Shown here piece after piece: positions 20,101 to 30,600 of a stretch of DNA of 64,000 nucleotides; within the stretch, counting starts at the first letter, position 1, and the number at the start of each line of letters is the position of its first letter. Under the pieces are notes generated by a model that saw nothing but the letters and a program-made list of their open reading frames with translations, ran no database searches and was not told the origin of the DNA. The position numbers and the translations under genes were made by a program. Source of the stretch: Winogradskyella costae (lineage in GTDB: Bacteria; Bacteroidota; Bacteroidia; Flavobacteriales; Flavobacteriaceae). The stretch covers positions 248,001-312,000 of the forward strand of contig NZ_JABFDK010000002.1 in assembly GCF_013403865.1 (NCBI RefSeq), read 5' to 3'.

Positions 20101-21481
20101 CGCTTATGTCGATGCTGAAGGTTGTGAAGGTCCACGAGCAGAAATCGAAGTTATGGTTAGTGACTCGTTTACACCAGAATTGACGTTTACTTACGAAGAT
20201 ACATGTGTGGTCTCAACGGTAAACCCAGTACCAAGTTTAAGTACGGATTTTGCTACTGGAGGGACATTTACATCAACAACTTTAACAATAGATGCCATAA
20301 CGGGCGTTATTGATATGGCCTCTGCAACAGAAGGACCACATGAAATAACCTATACCTACGTTGGAGATGAAGCCACATGTACTTCTGCCGGAACGTATAC
20401 GGCAACACTAAATTTAATCGCTGCTACAACCCCTGTAACACTATTTGATTATGGAACATCACCTTACTGTGAATTGGAAACGACTTCGGTACTGCCGTCT
20501 GTTGCTTCAGGATTTACATTGGGTGGTGTCTATAGTTCAACATCATTAACAGTGGATTCTGCAACAGGTGCCATTGATTTTTCAACGGTAACAGGAGGAA
20601 GTCATGAAGTAACTTATACGGTAGAAGCTGATGAAACTAGTTGTTCAGAAGCTGCAACCGAAACTGCAACTATTAATATTACAGCAAGTACCACACCAGT
20701 AACCAACTTCAGTTATGCTGAAGATGTTTACTGTGCAGATAGTAGTTCTATTTTGCCAGAACTTGTCGCCGGATTTGCCACAGGAGGAACTTTTAGCGCA
20801 GAAAGTGGTTTATCTATGAACACAACCACAGGAGAAATCAATGTGGCCTCAAGTACTTTAGGGAATTATAATGTGACTTATGAAATCGCAGAAGATGTTT
20901 CCAGCTGTATAGAAAATAGCACGAGCACATTTAATATCACCATTTTAGATGCGATCGAAGTTGGAGTAGAAGGAGCGTGTAACGATTCAGACTATATCCT
21001 TACTGCTTCACCATTAAATAGCTCTTACCTTATAGAAGAGGCTGATTATAAATGGATGGATGCAAATGGCAATGTTGTCGGTCAAAACTCAGAAGAGTTT
21101 AATGTTTCGGATTATGCGAGTCAAAATCCAAATGCAACTGTACCCTTACAATTTTCAGTAACCGTAGATTTTGGAGGTTGTTCAATAACATCAAGCTACA
21201 CCACCGAGCGATTATCCTGTCGTGATATCCCAAGAGGGATCTCACCAGATGGAAATGGTAAAAATGACACCTTCGATTTATCAGGCTATGGAGTAAAAGA
21301 ACTCAACATCTTTAACCGTCATGGAGTCGAGGTTTATAACTTTAATGGTACGTATACCAACCAATGGTACGGACAAACCAACAACGGAGACGACTTACCA
21401 GATGGCACGTATTTCTATACGATTCATAAAGAGGATGGCAGTTCATTAACCGGATGGGTATTTATCAACAGAGCACATTAA
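14177..21481 (+). CDS. Giant SprB-like surface adhesin with T9SS type B (gliding-associated) sorting domain
   Basis: Exported protein of 2434 residues. The signal peptide has a long polar n-region (about 30 residues) before the hydrophobic core WILTLIFIWLCSSISFAQ. The body alternates fibronectin type III-like domains (near residues 218, 463, 725, 975, 1228 and 1430, each opening C-x-x-P and containing ETQWEVAIQ-like strands) with jelly-roll modules. Then come a PPC-like module (about 1520-1665), a GGFEEP...GW jelly-roll (about 1665-1830), an Ig-like domain, and three repeats of about 88 residues (ATGGTFTS..LTID..TGVI) as seen in SprB-type adhesins. The last 85 residues are a type B sorting domain (RGISPDGNGKNDTFDL, LNIFNRHGVEVY, LPDGTYFYTI). 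The next genes encode an SprF-like and an OmpA-like protein, the usual partners of such cargo. Likely role: surface adhesion or gliding. Confidence 0.92.
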   Translation: MKTELQPEVMNHHFLSNHLKNQNQSFKKTKSGWILTLIFIWLCSSISFAQLSENFDSGIPTNTGEWTIINNGVGTLDWSSTTDGYLSTNGASINPSAENIGDQNTAQYLLVTPQITVPENGEIQFYTKQGSEADNGAQYEIRLSTAAQPDVNGFNITIQSYTEANLNVGAQTNYEKKVIEIPTSIPAGLNIYIAFVAVNTQNGATPTGDEWFVDSVSILEGCAEIEDADVTISDITVDGAEVSWSHPTASNFEIQILPVGGVPADSGIPVTGTSYSLTNLDEDTEFDIYLSAVCDNDTQSAFTGPYTFKTLKFGLSCEAPIEIGDISTTPYVLIDNLDNWSNPEVTYSTQGTNCIAGSTTTNYLNGNKIFLSYTPTQDGLLSLTQETGTDGGANGNNCFNARSSLFVYDSCADVGVNCTAGVITTSAFDPKTISNLYVQAGQTYIIVVSSELTASAGICFELEISAPTCAPPGDIAYNSLTEDSVNFSWSNIGGFADSWEYAVASTGAGEPTGSGTPTVSNTDNLINSGLTPATTYDFYVRSVCSGTPGVWSTPITFTTQCTVFDTPYFTDFASATNATPEPCWTTIDDNNDGTQWAFIGGYATLQTRVNNVNGISNDYYVSPQINFDEVQKRIRYKHRTTQGTSTYTIKLSSTGVGVDDFTTVVLPETSINNTGFIENIVDIPDGITGNVNIAFVIEPNTSETALRLSIDDVYIEDKPTCPDPLNPFVLPSQITTNSAWLFWSAGDGETQWEVAIQDLGSGVPTTSGILVDSNLPYIATDLDSGKRYEFYVRAYCGEDDQSRWVGPVAFTTLCESYDTPFVESFNDDDSETQKFCWNTDNGSWIIDETDAYINAATDYDDYLISPAIVLDGTPKLLKYKYRSEFSFFTGSPRFGLQVLMSTTNANPTSFTEILPLEVFTNPNYIENSVVIEGTGTVYIAFRVPPEFTGAASILSIDDVSITDAPSCPNPTDLLVDGLYTTSADLSWTAGYDEADWNIVVQTQGSGVPTDSGVAVTTASYTADNLSADTTYEFYVMADCGDGTSEWVGPVIFTTLCNPFTSPFVETFNSDSESESCWRVVNNNNDNETWELNTTGFTYEGDQAAVMFTGTNGLNDDYLISPTITITENQRLRYYYRVNDSFFTEDLDVLLSTNGAALDQFTTVLYDSDADPVLINNVEYKVKIVNFPAGISGDINIAFHVPFFASTNTYRGQTLAIDNINIEDVPECAEPTNVFIDNITDTQVQVHWEANGSETAWEISVQPTGTSAPVGDTDPEYLYNATTNPFTVTGLEASTMYDVYVRAVCDGNDGEWTGPIVVTTKCSFENLCQYTFLLTSETDVSATLDITQNNQVVQSLPFEGNTAESFSVFLCSGAEFSAYFDTIGSNQDQYSSYQFDVLDSDGVLVYSSPEGIALRTTVYTGTSICGTITCPQPTDLSIDDQSVFSWTAGGSETQWEVAIQPIQNGTIPQSGTIVSTNSFTPSEADFSSPNAATYEYFVRAVCGTDDESFWSGPFGFIRNDDISNAISIPINDNEICNEAIVEASFIGATVSAETMSCDGTNGGDVWFEFTAESLIHTIEVNNYSGAFRDSNGDPLYPELTMTLYKDNGGGNLEELACTYDNLLVTMYASELVVGENYKLRLTLNSSNPTAYRFSVCLKTPDDLCNVSTINGGFEEPNLTGLSGVTTIISMNTIPGWRSNLDSSNDIFYWESLNAPGFQPYEGGQCVQLLSDQGVAIDPNDTVNIKGFYRDFDTSEISLMDFSYAHLARFDDNSIELFAGPIDGPYTLVNEHLGATLAWDVVTGEYSVPAGQEITRFIFRSKDNAIGNVLDAVHIVANNEIVTTSFTIDCTDASATIMANGTGTWIADENNPGPVTIVDPNNSTTDVINFVQNGTYIFTWQAGYCFYDIEITYDGISDTPEVTSLVEYCLGDVASQLTATPSDTYSLMWFTQATGGTGSATAPTPDTSTVNTTSYYAAYVDAEGCEGPRAEIEVMVSDSFTPELTFTYEDTCVVSTVNPVPSLSTDFATGGTFTSTTLTIDAITGVIDMASATEGPHEITYTYVGDEATCTSAGTYTATLNLIAATTPVTLFDYGTSPYCELETTSVLPSVASGFTLGGVYSSTSLTVDSATGAIDFSTVTGGSHEVTYTVEADETSCSEAATETATINITASTTPVTNFSYAEDVYCADSSSILPELVAGFATGGTFSAESGLSMNTTTGEINVASSTLGNYNVTYEIAEDVSSCIENSTSTFNITILDAIEVGVEGACNDSDYILTASPLNSSYLIEEADYKWMDANGNVVGQNSEEFNVSDYASQNPNATVPLQFSVTVDFGGCSITSSYTTERLSCRDIPRGISPDGNGKNDTFDLSGYGVKELNIFNRHGVEVYNFNGTYTNQWYGQTNNGDDLPDGTYFYTIHKEDGSSLTGWVFINRAH

Positions 21482-21606
21482 TCATAAATGAAAACACAGC
21501 AATATAAAATACAGATGACATATCCTTGTCTAAAATTATAGTCACATCAAGAACTAATAATTTAAGGATATTCCATTTGTCAATTGAAAAAAATAGATGT
21601 AACCAA

Positions 21607-22542
21607 ATGAAAAAAGTATATTTTACAATCGCCTTTGCACTTATGATCTTCGTGAGTGCCAACGCACAGCAAGACCCTCAATATACACAGTACATGTATA
21701 ATATGAATGTGGTAAATCCAGCTTATGCTGGTTCTAACGAAGCTTTATCTATAGGTTTATTGTACCGCTCGCAATGGGTTGGTGTTACAGATGCACCAAA
21801 AACAGCAACTCTTTCGGTGCACAGTCCTGTAGGCAAAAATGTAGGACTGGGATTATCTGTCATTTCAGATAAAATAGGCCCCGTAGAAGAGAATAATGTG
21901 TATGCCGATTTTTCATACACCTTAAATTTAGGAGGAGAACATCGCTTGGCTTTGGGATTAAAAGGAGGAGCGACATTCCAAAATATCGGTTTGTTTAGTG
22001 ATATTGGTAATGGTTATGTGCCAGATGCAAGTGATGAAGCCTTTAGTCAAAACACCAGTAATACCTATTTAAACATTGGAGCAGGTGCCTTTTATTACAC
22101 CAATAACTACTATGTGTCTTTATCGGTTCCTAACATGTTAAAGAGCACCTATTTAGATGTAACTAATAATGGTCAGCAATTTGAATATGGATCAGAAGTC
22201 TTACATTATTTTTTATCTGCAGGTTATGTGTTTGATCTGTCAGTCAATACAAAATTTAAACCGTCGTTCTTAGTGAAATCTGCTTTTGAAGCACCAACCT
22301 CTATAGATCTATCCGCTAACTTTTTGTTTCATGATAAATTTGAAGTTGGCGCAACCTATCGTTTAGATGATTCTATTGGAGCAATGGCCAATTTTGCAGT
22401 GAGTCCAGAAATTAGAATCGGATATGCTTACGATTATACAACCTCAGATTTAAATATAAAATCTTCTGGTTCACATGAAATCATGTTGTTATTCGACCTT
22501 AATTTCTCTAAAAAAGTATCCATTTCACCAAGATTTTTCTAA
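21607..22542 (+). CDS. PorP/SprF-family outer-membrane protein, secretion partner of the upstream adhesin
   Basis: Predicted outer-membrane beta-barrel of 311 residues. Signal peptide MKKVYFTIAFALMIFVSANA-Q, then the diagnostic family opening QQDPQYTQYMYNMNVVNPAYAGS near residue 21, alternating beta strands and a terminal aromatic residue (SPRFF). In Flavobacterium johnsoniae, SprF is needed for secretion of the type B cargo SprB by the T9SS. The position directly after a type B giant adhesin supports the same pairing here. I start it at ATG 21607; the longer frame from 21526 adds 27 residues without a sensible signal. It lies 125 bases after the adhesin and 18 before the OmpA gene. Confidence 0.92.
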   Translation: MKKVYFTIAFALMIFVSANAQQDPQYTQYMYNMNVVNPAYAGSNEALSIGLLYRSQWVGVTDAPKTATLSVHSPVGKNVGLGLSVISDKIGPVEENNVYADFSYTLNLGGEHRLALGLKGGATFQNIGLFSDIGNGYVPDASDEAFSQNTSNTYLNIGAGAFYYTNNYYVSLSVPNMLKSTYLDVTNNGQQFEYGSEVLHYFLSAGYVFDLSVNTKFKPSFLVKSAFEAPTSIDLSANFLFHDKFEVGATYRLDDSIGAMANFAVSPEIRIGYAYDYTTSDLNIKSSGSHEIMLLFDLNFSKKVSISPRFF

Positions 22543-22560
22543 CAAAATAACCGTTTTAAA

Positions 22561-24432
22561 ATGAAAAAAATATACAATTTTTTAAGTCTTTTTTTAATTA
22601 TAACATCAAGTTACGGACAAAGTAAACAAACAGAAAAAGCTGATAAGCTTTACGAAAGCTATCAATATGTAGATGCTATTGATGCGTATCTAAAAGTCGT
22701 TGAAGACAATAGTGCAGATACATATGTTTATAAGCAATTAGCAGATAGTTATTACCACTTGTTTAACATCAAAGAAGCCTCAAAGTGGTATAAAAAAGCT
22801 TTGGAAACGACACAGGGTGCGGAAACATATTTTCGTTATGCTCAAGTTTTAAAGTCAGAAGGCAACTATGATCAGGCAAATAAGCAAATGGATGTATTTT
22901 CAAAAATGACGCCTAATGATCAGCGTGCTAAAACACATTTAGAAAACCCTAATTACATTCCACAATTAGCCGATATTTCTAAAACATTTAATGTTGAAGG
23001 AGTTGACATTAACGATGGAGAATACAGTGATTTTGGAGCGGTATTATCTAACGACAATATGCTTTATTTTGTAAGCACAAGAAAAACGTCTGGTAAAGCA
23101 GATGCCTGGACCAACCAACCGTATTTGGATATTTATAAGTCTATTAGAAGTGAAAATGGTGACTTGTCGGAGCCAGAAGAAGTAGAGGAATTAAATACGA
23201 TCTATCATGATGGACCATTAACTATAAGTGCTGATGGTAAAACAATGTACTTCTCAAGAGATGGTCACAGTGAGGGTAATTTTAAAAAGATAAAACGAAA
23301 ACGTTTAAAAGTAGCACAGCAAGGTATTTATAAAGCGACTATGGTTGAAGGGAAATGGGGCAATATCCAAGCCTTACCTATAAATAGTACGGACTACACT
23401 GTAAGTCATCCAAGTATTAGCAGTGATGGAAAAATACTTTATTTTGCCTCTAATATGCCAAATGGGTTAGGAGATTCAGATATTTGGAAAATAAGCGTAT
23501 CAGGAGATACTTATGGAGAACCAGTAAACTTAGGATCTAAAGTAAACACCTCTGGCAAAGAGGGTTTTCCGTATATCAGTGAAGATAATATTTTATACTT
23601 TGCTTCAAGCGGACGCCAAGGGTTTGGTGGTTTAGACATTTTTAAATTCGATTTAAATAAAAACGAAGCATCTGTTAACTTGGGAAACGCAATAAACACT
23701 AATAGAGACGATTTTGCTTTTAGTGTTAACAACACTTTAAAAATCGGTTATTTTTCATCTAATAGGTCAGGAGTAGATAATATTTACAAGGCTATTCCTA
23801 TTTGTCAGTTTGAAACTATAGCGCTTGTAAAAGACCAAAATACAAATGCAATTCTTTCAAAAGTCAATGTTATTTTAGTGGATGCTAAAAACAACAATAT
23901 AGCGACGCAAGAGACTGATACTAATGGAACCACAAGCTTTAACGTAAGTTGTGATAACGAATATACTATTACGGTTTCAAAAGAAGGTTATGAAATAGCG
24001 TCATTTAAAGTTGCAGCTTCCGAAGGGGAGGATGTAATTGTAAATGCAGATTTAAAACCTATAAACCATATGATTACAGAAACCGAAGTGAAACTGAAAA
24101 ACATTTATTTCGAGTTTAATAAAAGTAATATCACTAATCTGGGCGCTTTAGAATTGGATAAATTGGTAGCTATAATGAAAGATTATCCAGAGATGAAAAT
24201 CTTGGTAAGATCTCATACAGATTCAAAAGGGAAAGCTGATTACAATTTAAAACTATCTGAAAGACGCGCAAAATCAACTATGCAATATGTAATTTCTAAA
24301 GGCATTAATAAAGATAGATTGTCGGCCAAAGGTATGGGGTCGACATCACTAAAGATAGAATGTAAATCTAACTGTACAGAAGATGATGATGCGCAAAATA
24401 GAAGGTCAGAATTTTTAATCATTAAAGATTAA
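22561..24432 (+). CDS. OmpA-family protein with TPR, PD40 and CarboxypepD-regulatory-like domains
   Basis: Exported protein of 623 residues that probably links the outer-membrane secretion partner to peptidoglycan. Signal peptide to about residue 20 (SSYGQ). TPR-like helices at about 22-125; WD40-like PD40 beta-propeller repeats at about 150-415 (ISADGKTMYFSRDG, ISSDGKILYFASNMP, ISEDNILYFASSGRQGFGGLDIF); a carboxypeptidase-regulatory-like beta domain at about 420-505; and a C-terminal OmpA peptidoglycan-binding domain at about 515-623 (ILVRSHTDSKGKADYNLKLS, RLSAKGMGS, QNRRSEFLI). This layout matches the OmpA proteins that accompany SprB/SprF pairs in Flavobacteriia and PorE-like T9SS components. 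It is the third gene of the adhesin operon. Confidence 0.93.
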   Translation: MKKIYNFLSLFLIITSSYGQSKQTEKADKLYESYQYVDAIDAYLKVVEDNSADTYVYKQLADSYYHLFNIKEASKWYKKALETTQGAETYFRYAQVLKSEGNYDQANKQMDVFSKMTPNDQRAKTHLENPNYIPQLADISKTFNVEGVDINDGEYSDFGAVLSNDNMLYFVSTRKTSGKADAWTNQPYLDIYKSIRSENGDLSEPEEVEELNTIYHDGPLTISADGKTMYFSRDGHSEGNFKKIKRKRLKVAQQGIYKATMVEGKWGNIQALPINSTDYTVSHPSISSDGKILYFASNMPNGLGDSDIWKISVSGDTYGEPVNLGSKVNTSGKEGFPYISEDNILYFASSGRQGFGGLDIFKFDLNKNEASVNLGNAINTNRDDFAFSVNNTLKIGYFSSNRSGVDNIYKAIPICQFETIALVKDQNTNAILSKVNVILVDAKNNNIATQETDTNGTTSFNVSCDNEYTITVSKEGYEIASFKVAASEGEDVIVNADLKPINHMITETEVKLKNIYFEFNKSNITNLGALELDKLVAIMKDYPEMKILVRSHTDSKGKADYNLKLSERRAKSTMQYVISKGINKDRLSAKGMGSTSLKIECKSNCTEDDDAQNRRSEFLIIKD

Positions 24433-24495
24433 ATAGAGTTGATATTTTGAAATTAGTCCTTTTTTAACCCTGTTAATATATAGCAAAATTAAATC

Positions 24496-24531
24496 AACAG
24501 TCGGACTATAATTATTATGAATCTGACTGTT
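24496..24531 (+). terminator. Possible terminator hairpin after the adhesin operon
   Basis: A 10-bp stem AACAGTCGGA/TCTGACTGTT (one G-U pair) around a 16-base AT loop, 64 bases after the OmpA stop. The T-run that follows is interrupted, so it may instead be an operator or processing site. The remainder of 24433-24685 shows nothing else. Confidence 0.4.
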
Positions 24532-24685
24532 AACTATTTTAGGCAGGAAATCATTAGTTATAATTGTTAACAAATCTTAATTTTCACAAAGGAATAACGA
24601 TAGTTAATCACATTAATAAAATATTTTCTAATTAGTCGGGTCGACAATATTCTCTGATTAATAGTGATTATGATAAAGAATTCAA

Positions 24686-27600
24686 ATGAATAGGTATTTA
24701 TTTTTAATAGTTTTTGGTGTAATTTTTTTTCAGGTAAATGCCCAAGAACCAAACGATTGTGTTAATGCTATTACAGTGTGTGGTAATGGTACATTTTCTT
24801 CTAATGCTACAGGGTATGGTAATGATTTTGAAGTTAATTCTTGTGGTGGTCAGGAGCATAATTCACTTTGGTTAGAAGTTAACATTGTGCAATCAGGAAC
24901 TTTGGGTTTTGATTTAATTCCTAATGATCCAGATATTATGGTCGATTACGATTTTTGGGTTTATGGTCCAAACCGCATTTGTTCAAGCTTAGGAAGTCCT
25001 ATTCGATGTGCAACTACCAATCCTAACGAAGCAGGACTTACAAATAATTATACAGGTATTAACGGTAGTACAACTTTAACGCAATCTGGACCAGGAGCTA
25101 ATGGTAATGGATATGTGTATTGGTTAAATGTTAATGTAGGAGAATCATATTTTATTGTTATTGATAGACCTGCAGGTGATGGAGGTTTTCAATTAGAATG
25201 GACAGGAACAGCGAATGAGGGAACAGGAGCATTTCCTTCACCACCAATAGTTAATGAAATTGATGATGTTTTACAATGTAGTAGTACTCCAGATATAGCT
25301 GTATTTGGTCTTGATGGTTTAAAATCTAGTATTAATTCAGATCCTTTAAATACCATTGATTTTTACGGAAATTTAGCAGATGCTACTGACGATGTTAATG
25401 AATTACCAGGGATTTATGCGAATACATCTAATCCTCAAACTATTTATGCTAAAGTCAAATCTTCGGGAACAGATTGCTATTCTATAGTTGATTTTGATTT
25501 GATAGTAACTCCAATTCCCTCCGCTACATTAGCAGTATCAAGCACAGCAATATGTGAAGGTGAAGACGTGACATTTACAATAACAGGGACACCAAACGCG
25601 ACGATACTTTATAATATAGATGGAAGTGCTACTGCATCAATATTATTAGATGCTACAGGATCTGCCATTATAACTCAATCACCTACGAGTGATATAACCT
25701 TAAATTTAGAAGATGCTCAAATATTAAATGACGCTGGAAATGTAGTATGCGCTCAAGGCTTAACGGATTCTGAAACTGTAACGGTAGCTTCAAATACAAC
25801 ACCAGTAATAGTTAATAATACTCCAATTTGTGAAGGTGAAGATAGTGAATTAGAATTTTCAGGAGATCCTAGTGCAACTATTACTTATACAATTGATGGT
25901 AGTGCAGCTCAAACATTCGATTTAGATGCTTCAGGGAATTATACATTAACATTACCAAGTCTAACTGCAGATGCTGAGGTAGAAATTATATCCGTAACAA
26001 ATCCATTACCTCCGAACTGTTTACTTGTACTGAATATCACAGAAACAATTGTAGTAAATCCATTACCAACAGTTATAGATCCAAGTCCTTTATTAGTTTG
26101 TAACGATGGAGTAAATCCTAATTCAGCGGAATTTGATTTAGAATTAGAAAGTGCAGCGATTTCTAATAACGACCCTAATGTAAGTGTAACATATTATGAA
26201 ACTCAAGTTTTAGCTGAAGCTGGAAACCCACTAACCGCATTAGTTTCTCCTTATGATAGCACGTCTGCAAATCAAACGGTTTATGTGCGCGTTGAAACGG
26301 ACTTAGGCTGTGTAGATTATACAACACTTAGTCTAGAAGTGGTTGGTGCGCCTATTGCAAGTACAGTTGCCCCATTGCAAAGTTGTGATGCCAATAGTCA
26401 AGGTTTTGGAACGTTTGATTTAACACAAGCAGAAACTGATATTATTGCAGGAAACACACAACCGGTGGAAGTCTCTTATTACATATCGCAAGCTGAAGCG
26501 GAAGCGGGTACTCCAGAAATAAGTGATCTAACAGTATTTCAGAATACGTCAGCTTATAACCAAACGATTCATGTTCGTGTGGATACTGATGGAACAGACT
26601 GTTATAATATTTCAAGTTTAAACTTAGAAGTGTTTGATACACCAATGATGAATACATTACCACCTTTTGAAATGTGTGACGATGCTTTAAATGATGGCTT
26701 TACACAATTCGATTTAGAGTCTCAAACACCGTTACTTTTAGGTGGCACTACAGATGTTACGGTAACTTATCATATATCGCAATCCGATGCTGATGATAGA
26801 TTGAATGCGATTTCCGGATTATATACAAATACAAGTAGTACACAAACCATTTATATTCGTGCAGAAAATAATTTTAATACAGATTGTTTTGAAATCACGA
26901 CGCTTACCTTAATTGTTAACCCTTTACCAATAGCAATTGCACCAACACCTTTACAAGTATGTGACGATGGTACGCCAGATGGTTTAACTCAGATTAATTT
27001 AAGTTTAAAGACTGCAGAAATCACAGGAGGTAACCCTAATTATTCGGTAAATTATTATGAGACGTTAACTGAAGCAGAATCGGAAACCAATAGTTTACCA
27101 ACGTTATACACAAATACAAGTAACGGACAAATTATAATAGTTCGTGTTGAAAATATAGATACTGGTTGTTACAATTTTACGACACTAGAATTAGTTGTAG
27201 AACAAGCTCCTGTAGCAAACAGCCCTACTGCTTTAGACTATTGTGATCCCGATAGTGATGGTTTTGGACTTTTTGATTTAACAACAAAAGACAATGAGAT
27301 TACAGGAGGGGATGCAACCTTAACAGTGAGTTACCATGAAACCATGGCAGATGCTGATATTAATGTCAATCCAATAGTAGGTCTTTACTCAAATATTGTA
27401 CAAAATGCGCAAACGGTTTATGCTCGCGTAGAAAGTTCAACGATAGCAACAGATTGTGATTCTATTGTAACACTACAACTTTTTGTTAATCCAACTCCAC
27501 AATTGGGAGCGACCTCACCTGAACCCTTAGAGATTTGTGATGATAGTTCTGCAGATGGCTTTGGACAGTTCGATTTAACAAGTAAAACGGCAGAGATTCT

Positions 27601-30600
27601 ACAGAATTTAGCAGACCCAACATTGTATACCGTAACATTTTATATGAATGAAACGGATGCCGAAGATGGATTAAACTCTATAACAAATACAACAAACTAT
27701 ACCAATAGCGATGATTTTAATCAAGTGCTTTGGATTCGAGTGGAAGATAATGCGACAGGTTGTTTTAAGTTAACCACTTTAGAATTGATTGTTAATGCAA
27801 TTCCAGTATTAGTTCAAGCAGCTCCATTGGTGCTTTGTGATGATAATAATCCTGGCGATGTTATTGAAGCGTTTACTTTAGAAGATGCAGCAGCCGATAT
27901 ATTAAATGGACAATCAGGAATTGGATTAACATTTTTTGAAACACAATTAGATGCTGATACTAATACGAATCCAATTTTTAGTCCTTATTCCAATACATCA
28001 AACCCACAAACTGTATTTGTAAAAGCAACCAATAACGCAACAGGATGTACAAGTACGGTGACATTAACGTTACGAGTTAACCCAATTCCTTCACCAACGG
28101 CTCCTGCCGATCTAGAAGTCTGCGATGATGATACCGATGGATTTACAAATTTTAATTTAGAAGAACGCACCATTGATATCATAGGAGGTGAGCTTGATGT
28201 TGCGATAACCTATCATGAAACTCTAGAAGACGCCAATACTGGTAGCAATGCGTTTGGAAGTCCATACACGAATATTGTGATGAACCAGCAAACAATTTAT
28301 ATCAGAGCCACCAATACGGTTAGGGGTTGTTACGATATTTCAAGAACATTAACGCTTCGTGTTTTGGAAACACCACAAGTTCCTGTTACATTAAGTGATT
28401 ATGTAATTTGCGATTCAGATGCAGATGGATCCGCTCAATTCGATTTAACCAATAAAGATTCAGAAATAGTAGGAAGTCAAACCGATGTCAGTTTAACTTA
28501 TCACGTTAATGAAGCAGATGCGTTATCTGGAAATAATTCAATATCGACACCAGGAAGCTTTACCAATTCTAGTAATCCACAAACCATTTTTGTGCGTTTA
28601 AAGAATGATAATAATGTTTGTTTTGATACGGGTTCTTTTGAAATTAGTGTCGCGCTTCCACCAGAAGCGATTCAACCACTCCCATTAGAATTATGTGATG
28701 ATGAAATAGCCGATGAAGTTACTGTTTTTGACCTAACCGTTAAAAATGATGAGATAACAGGAGGTGAAGCAAGTTGGTCTGTTGACTACTACGAAACATT
28801 ATCAGGTGCTGTAAATCAAATTGACCCTGTGAATGCCGAAGCTTACACTAATGTTTCTGTTTTGGGAGCAATAGCCAATCCACAAACCTTATTTGCAGTT
28901 GTAACCGACACAGATACAGGTTGTGTTGATATGGTAACCTTAACGATTCGTGTTATGCCTAATCCAACACCAACACCAAGTGATCAATTACCAAACTTAG
29001 AATTGTGTGACGATTTCAATACAGGTGATGGAGTAGAAGTATTTGATTTAACTGAAAATGAAATTCTAATTCTCAATGGAGAAGCTGGAGTTGCTGCAAG
29101 CTACTATGAGAGTTTAGACGATGCTGAATCGGGAACTAACGCTATACCAGACCCAACACAATACACTAATATCGATACCTCAGAACAAGAAATTTATGTT
29201 AGAGTAACCAATGATGTTACAGACTGTTATACCATAGTAGATTTTACAATTAAAGTGCATCCATTGCCAGAAGTGGTCGCCGTAACGGACTTTATTCAAT
29301 GTGAATTATTCACTGATGGCTTTGATAATTTTGATCTCACGACTAAAGACGAAGAAGTTTTAAATGGTCAAGATGCATCACAATTTGTAGTGAGTTATCA
29401 CGATAATTTAACAGATGCTGAAGCCGGAATGAATGGTTTGGTAAGTTTATATACCAATAGTAGTAATCCACAACAAATCTTTGTGACGATCACCAATACT
29501 ATTACAGGGTGTTCAATCAGTACACAAAGTTTTAATATCGAAGTTCAAGAAGCCGCACAAGCGAATCCAAATATGGATCCTATTGTTTTTGAAACTTGTG
29601 ATGATAATATGGAAACTGATAGTGATACCACCAACGATAGTGCCCAATTTGATTTAACGACTAGAGATGCTGAAGTTTTAGATGGGCAAGATCCACTAAA
29701 TTACATAGTAACATATTTTGCGACACAAGAAGAGGCGGATTTAAATGTAAATTCTTTGCCAACGCTATATGAAAATAGTACAAACCCGCAAGTCATCTAT
29801 GCAAGAGTAGATAATAATACACTAGACGGCACAGGTAGTGATACATCAATTTGTTATGAAGTTGCGGAATTAACGTTACAAGTAAATCGATTACCAGAAT
29901 TTGACTTAGAAGACACCTATACACTCTGTTTGAATACCAATGGAACGGAAATACTAGAACCTTTAGTAATAGAAACAGGTTTATCTACAGCAGATTATAG
30001 TTTTATATGGACTTTTGAAGGTACATTTTTAAGTGAAACAGGATCTAGTTTGGCTCCGATAGAAGGTGGTACTTATGCTGTATTTATAACGAACTTGATT
30101 ACAGGTTGTGAAAATGATGATTCGACAGTAGTTATAGAAAGTGAACCACCAAGCTTAACAGTTTCACTAATGACACAAGCCTTTGCTGATAATCATGTTT
30201 TGGAAGCTGTCGCTACTGGATTTGGTATTTATGAATACAGTTTAGATGGGGGACCTTGGCAAGATGAAGGAGTATTTACTACTGTGTCTACAGGAGAACA
30301 TGAAATCACAGCAAGAGACAAAAACGGTTGTGGTATAACCACAGAATCCATTTTTGTTATCGATTATCCATTGTATTTTACACCAAATGGAGATGGCAAT
30401 AATGACACGTGGAATATAGAAGGTATTGGAAGTAATGCTATTATTTACATATTTGACCGTTACGGCAAGTTATTAAAGCAACTAAGTCCAGATGGAGAAG
30501 GTTGGAACGGAACATTTAACGGTAATGCGCTGCCAACAAGTGATTATTGGTTTTCAGTAGAGTACGATGAGCCCAGTAGTGGTGTACGTATAGAATTTAG

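Noticed and set aside
21526-21606. 27-residue N-terminal extension of the SprF-like protein
   Set aside because: It would place a polar stretch before a normal signal peptide that starts at ATG 21607.
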